A stretch of DNA of 64,000 nucleotides, taken from a virus. Position numbers and translations under genes: made by a program. Shown here piece by piece: positions 33,671-43,315 of the stretch. The notes below the pieces were generated by a model. The model saw only the letters and a program-made list of their open reading frames with translations, searched no databases and had not been told where the DNA came from. The stretch is taken from IMG/VR virus record IMGVR_UViG_3300047470_000212, positions 43,081 through 107,080 of that record, one strand, 5' to 3'. Within the stretch, counting starts at the first letter, position 1; each line of letters starts with the position of its first letter.

Positions 33671-34189
33671 TCAGGCCTTCTGGGACCAGCGCGCGAACTG
33701 CGCGTCGTTCACCAGCTCGTCCGGTTTCATCTGGACACATTCCATGCCGACGATGATGTCTCGGTTCTGGATCTGTCCCAGAACGGAAATCGACGAGACC
33801 CGAAATACCGTGTCGTCGTAGACGATCCGGTCGGTCAGGTACTTCTCGTGGTCGATGTCCTGGTCGGTGAAGCCCATTTTCCGCAGCGCGTCGAACGAGG
33901 CGGTGATGTGCAGGTTGTCCACCGTGTAGAGACCCTGGGTCGTGTCCTGCGCAGGGCCCTGGTTGTGGACGATGTGCAGCGCAGGGATCCGGTACGGGCC
34001 GACGAAGATCTTCCCCTGGCCCGTGCCCTCGTCGTACAGGTCGTCTCCGGCCGAGTCGGCGTGGGAGAAGCGGTAGTACTCCGCCCGTTCGCCGACCTCT
34101 GTCTGGCGCCCTCGAAGGACCCCCATGATGTCGGTGGTCTCGTAGGTGGCGTTGAATCTTCCGTGGGTCTTCCAGTCGAGTCGGCCCAT
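33671..34189 (-). CDS. Head-tail joining protein
   Basis: A 172-residue alpha/beta protein (MGRLDWKTHGRFNATYETTD...). Its position between a connector-like gene and a terminator-like gene suggests a neck or head-completion component. No motif is recognised. Its LHI tripeptides use CTG CAC, not the rare octamer. Confidence 0.5.
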   Translation of the reverse strand: MGRLDWKTHGRFNATYETTDIMGVLRGRQTEVGERAEYYRFSHADSAGDDLYDEGTGQGKIFVGPYRIPALHIVHNQGPAQDTTQGLYTVDNLHITASFDALRKMGFTDQDIDHEKYLTDRIVYDDTVFRVSSISVLGQIQNRDIIVGMECVQMKPDELVNDAQFARWSQKA

Positions 34190-35004
34190 CAGTAGCCCCA
34201 GGATCCGAAGACGCTGGAAGGCACGCCGGACTCGTCGTCGTTCTGGTGGCCCGGCCCGATTGGCGGGAGGATCCGCTGCGGCAGGGAGTGGTCGTCGTAC
34301 TCGCGCTCACGGAAGATGGGCACCAGGCGGCCGGTCGTACGGGAGACCCGGCGCAGGTTGGTGACCTCGATCGAGTACAGGCCGACGCCCATCTTTTCGC
34401 AGAGCGTCTTGTACCTATCGGTGAGCATGCCGATCTGCGTCTGGATCTGGGCGAACCTCTGGCCACGGTCCACCGAAGTGCCGTCCGAGGTCTGCACGTT
34501 GATGTCAGTCGCCGCGTCCGTGGACAGCGCCCACATGGCCTCAATGGCGGCCAGCATGACCACCATGACGTCCTCCTCCGGCGGGAGGGTGGAGACATCG
34601 ACAGCGACCTCGTCGTACTTGATGAAGCCGTGGCTGTCCTTGTAGCGGGTCGTGATGGTGCGTCCCCGGTTGTGCTGGGCCAGCGCGTCGTTCAGGTAGT
34701 TGTCCAACTCGTCGTCGGCGAACAGTCCGTACGAGGACCCGGACACCAGCAGCAGGGCATCGAGCGCCAGCGGCTGGGTCAGGTCGAGGATGCCGTTGAG
34801 TGCGTCGAGGACGTAGTCGGCGGGGGTGCTCAGCGTGGTCTGCGAGCCCCCCGAGATATGAAGCACTTCCAGGCCGGTGACGTTGTTCGCACTCAGTTCG
34901 TACTGAGCGACGTCACCTGTGCCCCGGATGGTGTCGCGGAACGGCTGGAGCCGGTCGCCCAGCTCGGAGCGCACCCGGATACGCAGTTCATCGAGAGTTG
35001 CCAT
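34189..35004 (-). CDS. Head-tail connector/adaptor-like protein
   Basis: A 271-residue protein. Helices such as MATLDELRIRVRSELGD and LFADDELDNYLNDALAQHN resemble phage connector (gp6/gp15-like) proteins binding under the portal. ATG 35004 follows AGGAGGAGTCGCGGA. CTTCATAT encodes EVLHISGG in the N-terminal third. Confidence 0.6.
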   Translation of the reverse strand: MATLDELRIRVRSELGDRLQPFRDTIRGTGDVAQYELSANNVTGLEVLHISGGSQTTLSTPADYVLDALNGILDLTQPLALDALLLVSGSSYGLFADDELDNYLNDALAQHNRGRTITTRYKDSHGFIKYDEVAVDVSTLPPEEDVMVVMLAAIEAMWALSTDAATDINVQTSDGTSVDRGQRFAQIQTQIGMLTDRYKTLCEKMGVGLYSIEVTNLRRVSRTTGRLVPIFREREYDDHSLPQRILPPIGPGHQNDDESGVPSSVFGSWGY

Positions 35005-35020
35005 TCCGCGACTCCTCCTG

Positions 35021-35443
35021 TCAGGCGTTCAGCGTCAGAGCGCCAGCGGCGATCTGGAGCGATTCGTTGGTGACGGCCAGCAGCGGGTCGTCGATGGGCC
35101 ACACGTAGATGCACGTGCCGCCCGTACCCGAGACCGTGGTGACCAGGGCCGCGAAGGAGGCCGCGTCGACCATGTCGGCAGTGAACGGGCCGTAGAACAG
35201 CAGCGCGTTGTTGGCTGTGGTCATCGGGGCTCCGGACGGCGCCGTCCACGCCACCTGCTGCCGCGCGTAGCCGGGGGTCGTGATCTCCGCCAGCGTGGTC
35301 ATGTCGACGGGGGTGCCGTCATCGTTGCTCGGGTCGGCGGTGAGCAGAGCCAGGTAGGTGTTGCGGGGAGCGGTGTAGGCCACCGCCCGGCCGGTGAGGA
35401 AGTCCAGGGCGTTGCCCGCCCAGGTGGGGACAGTACCGGCCAT
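35021..35443 (-). CDS. Small virion protein (head/neck decoration candidate)
   Basis: A 140-residue protein with pattern NALDFLTGRAVAYTAPRNTYLALLT...PGYARQQVAW...NNALLFYGPF seen in a family of actinophage structural proteins. The fold is beta-rich. The exact position in the virion is not known from sequence. Confidence 0.6.
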   Translation of the reverse strand: MAGTVPTWAGNALDFLTGRAVAYTAPRNTYLALLTADPSNDDGTPVDMTTLAEITTPGYARQQVAWTAPSGAPMTTANNALLFYGPFTADMVDAASFAALVTTVSGTGGTCIYVWPIDDPLLAVTNESLQIAAGALTLNA

Positions 35444-35742
35444 CAGGCATCACTCTTCTTGAACAGGCGCAGGAAGTCGGACAGGTGCAGGGAGAAGTGC
35501 CGTACGGCCGTGCCCGGCGCGTGAGCGCCTGCATCGGTGATCACGTGGGTGTCGTGCTCGTAGGCGAGGAGGACTGAGTCCTCACCCGCGTGGCCAACGC
35601 CAGCGGTGCCTGCCGGGTGGACGTCGACCACGGACACCACGGAGCCGGAGGGAACGTGTCCCAGCCCGGCCCCGAAGCCCTCGGCGTTCTCCAGCACGAA
35701 CGTCTCCCCAGCAGTGGGGGTGACAGGAGCGGGAGTCTTCAT
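35443..35742 (-). CDS. Small virion-region protein
   Basis: A 99-residue, Val/Gly/His-rich beta protein (VSVVDVHPAGTAGVGHAGEDSVLLAYEHD in outline). It is coupled to the downstream decoration-like gene by adjacent stop and start. It could be a capsid accessory protein. No family is recognised. Confidence 0.6.
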   Translation of the reverse strand: MKTPAPVTPTAGETFVLENAEGFGAGLGHVPSGSVVSVVDVHPAGTAGVGHAGEDSVLLAYEHDTHVITDAGAHAPGTAVRHFSLHLSDFLRLFKKSDA

Positions 35743-35763
35743 GGGATAGGTCTCCTTGGACCG

Positions 35764-36144
35764 TCAGTGCCAGATGTAGCCGAGGCCGTCAAGGTGGTCG
35801 TAGAGCGCCTTGGGCGCCTTGTACCGGACACCCTCTTCGAAATCGAAGTGGTTGCCGTGGCCGAAGGTCATGTTCTCCAGCGAGGTGTTCACACGGAACT
35901 CACGCATGGGGGTCTCGACCTCGACAGCCTCCGACACCTCGATCGGCGCCGGGGCCGGAGGGGCACTCATGTCCCTCGGTACGACCTCATGGACGGTGTC
36001 GTCGCGCTCGGCAGCGGCCTGGGCGTTGATGAGCGAGATCTCGTGCTCGCGAGCCTTCAACTCCTCGGCGTGCTCCTTGGCGAGAGCGGCCTTGTTGCGG
36101 CCGGTCAGATCACCGGGGCGAGCGACGTTGCGTGCAGTAGGCAT
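35764..36144 (-). CDS. Coiled-coil virion-region protein
   Basis: A 126-residue protein. The N-terminal helix (KAALAKEHAEELKAREHEIS) is a probable coiled coil, followed by a Pro/Ala linker and a small C-terminal domain ending YDHLDGLGYIWH. It follows the capsid gene after a terminator. Function unknown. Confidence 0.6.
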   Translation of the reverse strand: MPTARNVARPGDLTGRNKAALAKEHAEELKAREHEISLINAQAAAERDDTVHEVVPRDMSAPPAPAPIEVSEAVEVETPMREFRVNTSLENMTFGHGNHFDFEEGVRYKAPKALYDHLDGLGYIWH

Positions 36145-36201
36145 TTCAATTCTCCGGGTTCGGGACTCGTTTATCGTGAAGCGGTACTACTCTAACGAGG
36201 A

Positions 36202-36238
36202 AGGGGAGCGGTCCTGGTAATCCAGAACCCGCTCCCCT
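36202..36238 (-). terminator. Terminator after the major capsid gene
   Basis: AGGGGAGCGG (36202-36211) pairs with CCGCTCCCCT (36229-36238). It lies ~65 bases beyond the capsid stop, a usual arrangement to boost capsid transcripts. Confidence 0.75.
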
Positions 36239-36303
36239 AACTTGTGGACTAGCCGGTTACCGCGAATACCAACTCAACTAGGATTCCTTGCGGAATCGCT
36301 GGC

Positions 36304-37296
36304 TCAGTTGGTCTCCGCGATGAGGACCGCCTGGTCGGTGATGAGGCCAAGACCCCAAATCGCGTACCAGGCCAGGGCGTGCTCTCGTCCGAAGTCGAGA
36401 ATGCCGCCGTCACGCAGTTCGACCGGCAGCGAGATCGCGTGGCCGAACGCGTTGTCGCCCAGGAAGATCGACTGGTAGACGGTCTTGCCACCAGCGAAGT
36501 TGTTGGTGAACTGCTTGACCTGAGTCGTCTCAATGAAAACGACATCGTTCAGGCGGCCAATCTCACCGAGCATGAAGTTGCCCGGCGCGGCATACTTCGT
36601 GACCTCGATGAATTCCGGGTCATCACGCAGACGGCGGCTCTGGTGCGGGTGGATGAAGCAGACGTAGGTCTCGCCCAAGCGGGGGACGTTCTTCGTCGCC
36701 AAGGTCTCCACGGCGTCCTTGACGAGCGCGGCGGTGAAGTTGTGGGTGCCGTCCAGAAGGTCGGTCCCAGCAGCGGCGGTACCCGGGGCGTAGACACCCA
36801 TGCCGGTCTGGGCCGACGCGGTCGCGTACTTGTTGTAACCCCAGATCTTCGAGGACGCCTGGAGCAGGGTGTCTCGGGCAGACTGGTCGAGGTAGAGAGC
36901 CATGTTGCGGCCCAGGAGACGCGAGGCCGAGGCCATGACGTCGTCGAACGAGGCGTTCAGCAGCAGTTCGGAGACCGCGACCGCGTAGCCGTGCTCCGCG
37001 ACGGTGATGGAGAACTGGCTGGCGGACAGGGCGTTGGTCTGCATGCGCACACCTTCGACCAACTGCCCGGCGGAGCCGAGGTTGTTGTACCTCATGAAGT
37101 TGATCGTGAGGCCGGGCTGAACGCCCAATTCGGTCTTCTTCACCGCGAACTGCTCGAAGCGGAGAATCGGCATGGACTGGAACAAAATCTCCTTGCTCCA
37201 GATGGTCTGAATGGCCGCACCGAGAGTGCTGTTGGCGCCCGAGTAGTTCGTCGGAGAAGCCGACAGGTTCGGGGTACCAGTGATCGCGCTTGGCAT
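36304..37296 (-). CDS. Major capsid protein, N4 gp56-like
   Basis: The protein has 330 residues. The sequence KKTELGVQPGLTINFMRYNNL...QLVEGVRMQTNALSASQFSITVAEHGYAVAVSELLLNAS (in outline) and HPHQSRRLRDDPEFIEVTKYAAPGNFMLGEIGRLNDVVFIET match the N4-gp56 family of HK97-fold capsid proteins. The neighbours scaffold and portal agree. It has no CTTCATAC motif. Confidence 0.93.
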   Translation of the reverse strand: MPSAITGTPNLSASPTNYSGANSTLGAAIQTIWSKEILFQSMPILRFEQFAVKKTELGVQPGLTINFMRYNNLGSAGQLVEGVRMQTNALSASQFSITVAEHGYAVAVSELLLNASFDDVMASASRLLGRNMALYLDQSARDTLLQASSKIWGYNKYATASAQTGMGVYAPGTAAAGTDLLDGTHNFTAALVKDAVETLATKNVPRLGETYVCFIHPHQSRRLRDDPEFIEVTKYAAPGNFMLGEIGRLNDVVFIETTQVKQFTNNFAGGKTVYQSIFLGDNAFGHAISLPVELRDGGILDFGREHALAWYAIWGLGLITDQAVLIAETN

Positions 37297-37331
37297 ACTG
37301 TGAATTCCTTAGTTACGGGTACTCGACCGAA

Positions 37332-38192
37332 TTACGAGTACAGTCCACGCTGGTTCTGGGCGGCATTACCGACGCCCAACTGGCCCCGAATCTTGGCGTA
37401 CTCGGACATAGGCATGGCCTGGAGGTCCTGGAGGGAGTACGACTTGTGCCCCGGATCAGTGTCCATAGGTCCGGTGGTGGAATAGCCCGTGGGGCTCACA
37501 CCACGCATGGTGGCTCGCTGCTGAATAGCGGCCTGCTGGACCGACTCCAGGATAGCCTGGGTCTTTGCCTTGACTGTATTGATGCTTGCCTCTACCTCGT
37601 CCGGCGAATTACCACCGACGAAGTCGAGAAGTTCCGGAGCGATGTTCTCGGACTCCTCGCCCACACGCTTCTGAATGTAGGTCTGGAGGTTGTTGAACTC
37701 CTGCTCCTTGGCGAACAGGGTGCGCTCCTGCTCACGCTCGCGCTCGAACTGCTCGAAGCGGGAAGTCCACTCCTGCTCCTTCTGCGCCAGCAAGTCCTTC
37801 GCGGACATGTCCTGCTCCGCCAGCGACTTGGCCTGAGTCTCGGCGTCCTTGCGACGCTTCTCCTCGTCGGCCTGCGCGGCCTCACGGGCCTTGCGCTGGT
37901 CCTCGATCTCCTTGAGGAACTTGTTGTTCTGCTCCTCGATCTTGGAGATCCGGCCGTACAACTTGTCCTTCTCCTCCTGCCGCGCCTTGGCGATGTCCTC
38001 GGCGGTGAAGCGAGGTTCGGCAGGCGTGGCGGCGGGCGGCTCGACGACAGCGGCCGGTACGACGATGACAGGGTCGCCACCTTCACCGGGCTGCGGAGCC
38101 CCACCCGCGATGGGGTGGATCGGACGGCCATCCTTGCGGTAGCCAAGTACGGTCTGAGCGGGCACGGAAATGCCCTGGGTATGAAGCGACAT
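37332..38192 (-). CDS. Capsid scaffolding protein
   Basis: A 286-residue protein. After ~60 residues of Pro-rich sequence it is almost entirely charged coiled coil (~65-190: QEEKDKLYGRISKIEEQNNK...). A short C-terminal capsid-binding-like end follows. It lies directly upstream of the capsid gene. The CTTCATAC motif sits at codons 3-5 (MSLHTQG). Confidence 0.88.
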   Translation of the reverse strand: MSLHTQGISVPAQTVLGYRKDGRPIHPIAGGAPQPGEGGDPVIVVPAAVVEPPAATPAEPRFTAEDIAKARQEEKDKLYGRISKIEEQNNKFLKEIEDQRKAREAAQADEEKRRKDAETQAKSLAEQDMSAKDLLAQKEQEWTSRFEQFEREREQERTLFAKEQEFNNLQTYIQKRVGEESENIAPELLDFVGGNSPDEVEASINTVKAKTQAILESVQQAAIQQRATMRGVSPTGYSTTGPMDTDPGHKSYSLQDLQAMPMSEYAKIRGQLGVGNAAQNQRGLYS

Positions 38193-38205
38193 GCGCTCTC
38201 GACTC

Positions 38206-39924
38206 CTAGTCGGTCTGGGTGTCCGGGTCTCGGCGAAGTCCGGCCCGTGGGCCGTACGCCTGTGTCACGATTTCAGTAGTCATTTTCTGAATCTCGGGAG
38301 CCGTGATGTTGCCGAGTTCGACACCACCGGGAAGCGTCACCGGATTCGGACCCGCAGGCTGATTGATGGGGTTGCCATCCGCATCAGTTTGCGGTGCAGG
38401 CGCATCCACCCCATCAGGTGGCAATCCCGTCAGTTGCAGAATAGTCGAATCGATCTGTGCCTTTAGCATTCGCAGAGCGCCCTGTTGCTTGGCGTCCTCG
38501 ATCTGCTCCTCGAAGATCTCGCGGACCTTCTCGTCCGGGAACTCCTCGCCCAAGTCGTGGAGGGCTCCGCGCATGGACTCAAGGCCCATGGACATCTTCG
38601 CCTGGATCTCGTTCAACTTGATGAGGGTGTCGACCGGCAGAGGGGCAGGCCATTCGCACTCGGTGAAGTAGGCCATAGGGTCGAGCACATCGACCATAGG
38701 CGGCTGATCGTCCTTCATGATGCCCTCGGTTGCAGGGTCATACAGCCGGGATTCCGGCTCGAAGGTGAACAGCGTCTTGAGGATGAGTTCGTTGACCTTC
38801 TGGAGGCCGACGGAGTACTGCATCTTCTTCTGGTCGTAGCGGGACATCATGGGTCGATACATGATGGCCAATGCCACACCCGATGTATTGCTCGCGGGTT
38901 GCATCTGCCCGAGCGCCGTTTCCGGAACGCCCGTTATCTCGTGCATGGAACGCTTGATCATCTCCAGGTACTGGAGCGGTCCCGCGATGTCGACGCCATT
39001 CTCCAAGTTGAACACGTTCGCGTCTTTGGGGAGTCCGCCCCACACCTTGCGAGGACCCTTCTCAAGGTTGCTCGCTTTCGCGCCCGTGATGATCGTTACG
39101 GGGGCGGCGTGGTAATTGATGATGTCGCTGATGTCGGTGGCCTTCTCGTTGTACTCACGATTCAGGCTGATGATGTCGGCGATATCGGAGAGACCCCAGG
39201 GTGAGCCGCTGACCTGCGAGTTGGCGATGTGGACCACGGGTATGAGGCCCAGCGGGTTCGGCCGGGAGTCTATGAGTTCGTCATTCAGATACTCTTCGAT
39301 CGTCGAGTCCGTGAGCACTTCGACGTAGGTGTAGACGGATCGCGTCCCATCTTCGCCGGTAGCCCAAAAACGGTACTTGAGTTTGAAGCGGATCAGGCGG
39401 TCCCTGTCATGGGGGTGCCACTCTGGAAAGCAGAAAGCAGAGTTGAGCGGGAGGATCCTTACGCGGCCGGGCTGTTCTTGTCCCAGATCATCTACGTATG
39501 CCGGTGCGTAGGCCACCTTCACAAAGCAGTCGCCACCGACGCCGCCTTGCTGGCCCATCTCCCAGAGCAACTGCTCCTTGCGGTTGTCCACCTCCCAGGC
39601 CCTCTTGAGGAGGGAGGGGACGATGTGTTCGTACTGCTTGACGGACTTGAAGTGAACTCCGCGCCCGAAGGTGAAATTGTTGATGTAGTCGGCGAAGGCT
39701 TTCACGTAGTTGAACGTGATCTGGCTCTCTCCAGCCTCACGGCGGTACCCCCAGTGGTGTCCCAAGTAGTATGCAAAGTTCTGGGAATAACGGTTGAGGC
39801 GCGGGCCATGCACTTCGAACTCCTCGTCGGCCAATTCGACTAGGCCGAGAGGAGAGATCGACACAGTAAGGTCTGATCCCGAGGCCCGCATAGACGGGCT
39901 GGCGAATGAGATGGCACCGCTCAT
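38206..39924 (-). CDS. Portal protein
   Basis: The protein has 572 residues. Portal features include GYRREAGESQITFNYVKAFADYINNFTFG, the NREYNEKATDISDIINYHAAPVTIITGAKA helix region (in outline) and ITGVPETALGQMQPASNTSGVALAIMYRPM. It is followed by a scaffold-interacting helical tail. It forms the DNA-packaging ring in the capsid vertex. Confidence 0.92.
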   Translation of the reverse strand: MSGAISFASPSMRASGSDLTVSISPLGLVELADEEFEVHGPRLNRYSQNFAYYLGHHWGYRREAGESQITFNYVKAFADYINNFTFGRGVHFKSVKQYEHIVPSLLKRAWEVDNRKEQLLWEMGQQGGVGGDCFVKVAYAPAYVDDLGQEQPGRVRILPLNSAFCFPEWHPHDRDRLIRFKLKYRFWATGEDGTRSVYTYVEVLTDSTIEEYLNDELIDSRPNPLGLIPVVHIANSQVSGSPWGLSDIADIISLNREYNEKATDISDIINYHAAPVTIITGAKASNLEKGPRKVWGGLPKDANVFNLENGVDIAGPLQYLEMIKRSMHEITGVPETALGQMQPASNTSGVALAIMYRPMMSRYDQKKMQYSVGLQKVNELILKTLFTFEPESRLYDPATEGIMKDDQPPMVDVLDPMAYFTECEWPAPLPVDTLIKLNEIQAKMSMGLESMRGALHDLGEEFPDEKVREIFEEQIEDAKQQGALRMLKAQIDSTILQLTGLPPDGVDAPAPQTDADGNPINQPAGPNPVTLPGGVELGNITAPEIQKMTTEIVTQAYGPRAGLRRDPDTQTD

Positions 39925-39940
39925 GGAAAGGTTCTCCGAC

Positions 39941-40231
39941 TCAGATTTCGATGACGCGAGTGGGCTTCATCTGCCGCGTCTCGCGCTTGGCCTTGGCACG
40001 GCTCTCGAAAGGCTCTCCGCGCTCGATAACGTCACCGCTGGGAAGCACCTCATGCAGGACGTACTGTCGCGTCTTGGCGCCTTCCTCGTCCTCTACGGGA
40101 ACTCCGCGAACGAGGTAGCGTCCCCCGATGAGGCTCTTCCCGACCGTCTCGCCCTTTTGGAGCGGGAGGCGCGGAAGAACCTCATCGAAGGAGGCTCGTG
40201 GGGACCTGCGACGGTCGTTGAAGGCGACCAC
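39941..40231 (-). CDS. Small basic virion-region protein
   Basis: A 96-residue basic beta protein with GTG start (VAFNDRRRSPRASFDEVLPRLP). It lies between terminase and portal genes. No family is recognised. Confidence 0.6.
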   Translation of the reverse strand: MVAFNDRRRSPRASFDEVLPRLPLQKGETVGKSLIGGRYLVRGVPVEDEEGAKTRQYVLHEVLPSGDVIERGEPFESRAKAKRETRQMKPTRVIEI

Positions 40232-40236
40232 GTGAA

Positions 40237-40635
40237 TCAGTCCTCGACGACAGCCGGGGACTGGCGCTCGTACCGGCTGCCGTTACGAACGACCTCCTCG
40301 TAGCGCACCGCCGCGTAGTCGGAGAAGGAGCCCTGGGCGAACTCACCGAGGTAGGTGGGAGCCTCGACCCAGGAGGCGGAACCGACGTGGACACGCTCGG
40401 CCATGGTCTCCTGCGGCGACTTCTCGTAGACGTTGGCGTTGTGGTTCGGGCGGCCCGGGGCCGTTATGTAGCCCTGGAGAGCGCCCTTGGTGAACTCGTT
40501 CGGCACGTCTGTGTCTGTGGCGACACCCTCCTCGAACCGAAGAGGACCGCGCCGTACAGCGTTGTCAGCGAGCTTGCGCTCATAGACCGTGCCGACGCGC
40601 TCCTGAAACTGCGGGTCGGGTGCGAGATTAGTCAT
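40237..40635 (-). CDS. Virion-region protein, unknown
   Basis: A 132-residue protein with low-complexity polar sequence (MTNLAPDPQFQERVGTVYER...). It is probably virion-associated given its position before the portal. No family is recognised. Confidence 0.6.
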   Translation of the reverse strand: MTNLAPDPQFQERVGTVYERKLADNAVRRGPLRFEEGVATDTDVPNEFTKGALQGYITAPGRPNHNANVYEKSPQETMAERVHVGSASWVEAPTYLGEFAQGSFSDYAAVRYEEVVRNGSRYERQSPAVVED

Positions 40636-40698
40636 TCCGTAATCCTCTTCTGATAGCGAGGTAGCGATACCAGGGTATGAGGAATCAGAAAGGCGTTG

Positions 40699-41109
40699 TT
40701 AACTAGCGATAGTCCGAAGCGAGAAAAGGCTCACCGGGGAAGTCGTAGCGGCGGGAACCGTGATGTCGTACTCCTCGCCCCCGGGGAAGCACTCCTTCAC
40801 GCGCCAGGTGAATGCAGGCGTCACTCCGGCGACGTCGGTGGCCAGCAGGCTGATGGTGAGCAGGCCCCTTTCGACCCGCTCGTGCACCTCGTGCAGCCAC
40901 ACCACGGTGTCCCCGTCGGTCACCCGGCGCACCGACGGCGTGAACCTGACCATGGAGCCGTTGAGCGCGTTGCCCTGGTCGTCCACGTATTTGGCCGTGA
41001 CGGTGACGGCCGTGAAGTTGGGCGGAAGAGTAAGGGGCGGAGTATCAGGGCCTGCCACGGTGGAGGGCTTCTGAGCCGTCCACCCGGGGGCATTCCATTC
41101 GTCGGCCAT
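40699..41109 (-). CDS. Beta-rich Ig-like virion-region protein
   Basis: A 136-residue protein. FTAVTVTAKYVDDQGNALNGSMVRFTPSV and the following strands look like a bacterial Ig/carboxypeptidase-regulatory-like fold, which is frequent in capsid decoration proteins. ATG 41109 is preceded by AAGGACC. It is immediately downstream of the terminase. Confidence 0.6.
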   Translation of the reverse strand: MADEWNAPGWTAQKPSTVAGPDTPPLTLPPNFTAVTVTAKYVDDQGNALNGSMVRFTPSVRRVTDGDTVVWLHEVHERVERGLLTISLLATDVAGVTPAFTWRVKECFPGGEEYDITVPAATTSPVSLFSLRTIAS

Positions 41110-41118
41110 CAAAGGTCC

Positions 41119-42693
41119 TTAGCGCTGGAAGGGAGAATTGGAAACTTCGACCTCGGGCATCGTGTAGTCCTTGGTCAGAACGCAGGCGAGCGCCAGGGAA
41201 TCCGCGTAGTCGTCGTGGGCGTCGGCCGCGCGAGGGGCCTCAGCCAATACGTACGGGCCCTCGAATTTCTTCTCCAGGTCTTCCATCTGCTGACGGAAAC
41301 GCTTGTAACTCTTGAGACGCCGGGTGTAAGCGTGGGCGGGCCAGGAGATGAGTCCCCGGTTCATCAATTCCATGAGGTGCTTCCACCGCTTGGACTGCTC
41401 GGGGCGCTGGGATCCCAGGGCCACGATGTCGATATCCGGCATGAGGACGCGCAGCCGGGATATGACGACGTCACCGACACCGCCCTCGTCGACCGCGATA
41501 GCCATCACGTTATAGTTCCGTGCGAATTCGACGATGCGGAAGTACTGGTTCTCCCAGTCCATTCCGCCGAGGTCCATCCAGTTGAGGATGCGGTGCTCGA
41601 AGTTGCCGAACTCGTCGGGTGCGTCCCAGCGGACCCACACGGCCGTGACGATCGTGGAGTCCTGCTTGCGAGCAGGGTCGATGCCGATGACGACGGGGCT
41701 CTTGTGGTAGGCCGGGACGACCTGCATGGAGACGTCGCCGAGTTCGTCCAGCCGCTCGGTCGTGGTGAACATACCCTTGTCGAGCAGCCACATGAGGCGG
41801 TACGACAATTTGAATTCGTCGGAGTCCTCGCCGATGCGCAGGAGTTCCTTCTTGACGAATTTCGCATAGTTCTCGTTCCACTTCGAGACTTCTTTCCAGT
41901 CCGCATCGAAATGGTTCTGCCGGGCGCCACGCTTTGTCGCGGTACGCCGGTTGATCTGGATCTGGTTGTAGAAGACGCCCTTCTCGTACGTGGGCGTTCC
42001 TGTGAAAACCATCGTTGCATTGGTCGAGGCACCCATCGGGCCGATCGACTTGTTGACCATTTTCTCGTCGGCGCCCTGGCACTCGTCGATAAGGATCAGG
42101 TGATAGGTGCGGCCTTCAATGGTGGCGCGAGGGTGACAGGTCTGCTTTCGCACGAGGCTGCCGGACCGCTTCAGGGATATCGAGCGTCCCTTGCCCGCCA
42201 CGGTGTCGTCGATTTCCGGGTCGGCCATGATTTCCAGGGCGTGGTCACTGGTAAGGCGGGCCACGATTCGGCCGTACAAGTTGTCGGCCTGCTCCTCGAC
42301 GGGAGCAAATGCGCCGACCCAAAGGCCTTCCTTGAATTTGCCCATCAGGTCGGGGAAGATTTTCGCCAGCCTGGGGAACATGATCATGCAGGCGGCGACG
42401 CAGTTGGCCACGGTCTCAGACTTGCCGGACTGCCGGGAGAAGAGCGCGGTAAGGGTGGCGCCATCATTGATGATCAGCGACTCGATCAGACGAGCCGCGA
42501 AAGGGCGCTGGTACCCGTACAGGGGGTGTCCGGAGACCTCATCGACGATGAGGAGCATCTTGGCGACGATCTGGTCGACGAATGCCTGCGAGGTCTGGTC
42601 CAGGACCACCTCGGTGTCGATCCTTGCCTGACGCTCTTCGTCAGTTTCGTCGCTGATGAACTCGTCGTACTCGACGTCCTCCGTTACAGACAC
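41119..42693 (-). CDS. terL: Terminase large subunit
   Basis: The protein has 524 residues. ATPase motifs: LFSRQSGKSETVANC (Walker A) and YHLILIDECQGADE (Walker B). Nuclease motifs: VIGIDPARKQDSTIV, AIAVDEGGVGDVVI and DAHDDYADSLALA supply the metal-binding acidic residues. It packages DNA through the portal. GTG at 42693 is favoured for its GGGG site; a TTG 12 bases upstream is possible. Confidence 0.93.
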   Translation of the reverse strand: MSVTEDVEYDEFISDETDEERQARIDTEVVLDQTSQAFVDQIVAKMLLIVDEVSGHPLYGYQRPFAARLIESLIINDGATLTALFSRQSGKSETVANCVAACMIMFPRLAKIFPDLMGKFKEGLWVGAFAPVEEQADNLYGRIVARLTSDHALEIMADPEIDDTVAGKGRSISLKRSGSLVRKQTCHPRATIEGRTYHLILIDECQGADEKMVNKSIGPMGASTNATMVFTGTPTYEKGVFYNQIQINRRTATKRGARQNHFDADWKEVSKWNENYAKFVKKELLRIGEDSDEFKLSYRLMWLLDKGMFTTTERLDELGDVSMQVVPAYHKSPVVIGIDPARKQDSTIVTAVWVRWDAPDEFGNFEHRILNWMDLGGMDWENQYFRIVEFARNYNVMAIAVDEGGVGDVVISRLRVLMPDIDIVALGSQRPEQSKRWKHLMELMNRGLISWPAHAYTRRLKSYKRFRQQMEDLEKKFEGPYVLAEAPRAADAHDDYADSLALACVLTKDYTMPEVEVSNSPFQR

Positions 42694-42777
42694 AACTAAC
42701 CCCAATCCCGTTTCTTGCTACGGAATTGAGGTTAGGCGTTTTCTGCTATCGGTTTGTAATTACGGCTTCCGAAGGGT

Positions 42778-43038
42778 TCAGGCGTCCCTTCGGATGTCCC
42801 TGTTCGCGATGATCTGCTGGGCGCGCTGCCGCGTGAAGCCGAACATCCTGCCCAGGTTCTCGTAGGTGTAGCGGCCCTTTGCGTAGACCGCCTCCACCAG
42901 AGCGTCCCGGGCCTCGGTCGACACGGCCGGGTAGTCCTCGAAGCACATCTGGTCGCAGAAGATGGGGGCGTCCTTCTTGGCCACACCCAGCAGCCTGCGG
43001 CAGCCTCGGCACCGAAGATCAACCAGCATGTCAGGCAT
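42778..43038 (-). CDS. Zinc-ribbon plus HTH protein (small terminase or regulator candidate)
   Basis: An 86-residue protein. Cys pairs CRGC and CDQMC form a probable zinc site. The C-terminal YENLGRMFGFTRQRAQQIIANRD is a sigma-region-4-type HTH. Its place directly upstream of the terminase suggests either a small terminase DNA-binding subunit or a transcription factor for the late genes. Confidence 0.55.
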   Translation of the reverse strand: MPDMLVDLRCRGCRRLLGVAKKDAPIFCDQMCFEDYPAVSTEARDALVEAVYAKGRYTYENLGRMFGFTRQRAQQIIANRDIRRDA

Positions 43039-43315
43039 CGATCTTCGCCTCCCCCGTCATGCGGTCATCGGTCTCGTCGTCCACAGACCCGCCACCGTTC
43101 TCGTGCCAGGCACTCTCCACACCCTGGAGCAACTGGTCGAGCAGCCCCAGTGGAAGGGTCAGGCCGCGCCCGTAGGTCTCCAGGGACGGGATGTACTCGC
43201 GCAGGTCGACGAACAGCCCGTCGTGGGGGCTCTGAACTGTGGAGACGTGAATCTCCTTGTCGTGCACGTACGCGACCCGGGCGTGGATCGTCCGTCCCTC
43301 AGCAAGTTCGTCCAT
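43031..43315 (-). CDS. PC4/p15-like transcriptional coactivator candidate
   Basis: A 94-residue protein. The segment VDLREYIPSLETYGRGLTLPLGLLDQLLQGV fits the PC4-type pattern: a DxREY strand, then a [K/R]G-[I/L]-[S/T]-L turn and a helix. Such proteins bind ssDNA. It is first in the late operon, behind promoter 43342-43370, so a regulatory role is reasonable. Confidence 0.5.
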   Translation of the reverse strand: MDELAEGRTIHARVAYVHDKEIHVSTVQSPHDGLFVDLREYIPSLETYGRGLTLPLGLLDQLLQGVESAWHENGGGSVDDETDDRMTGEAKIDA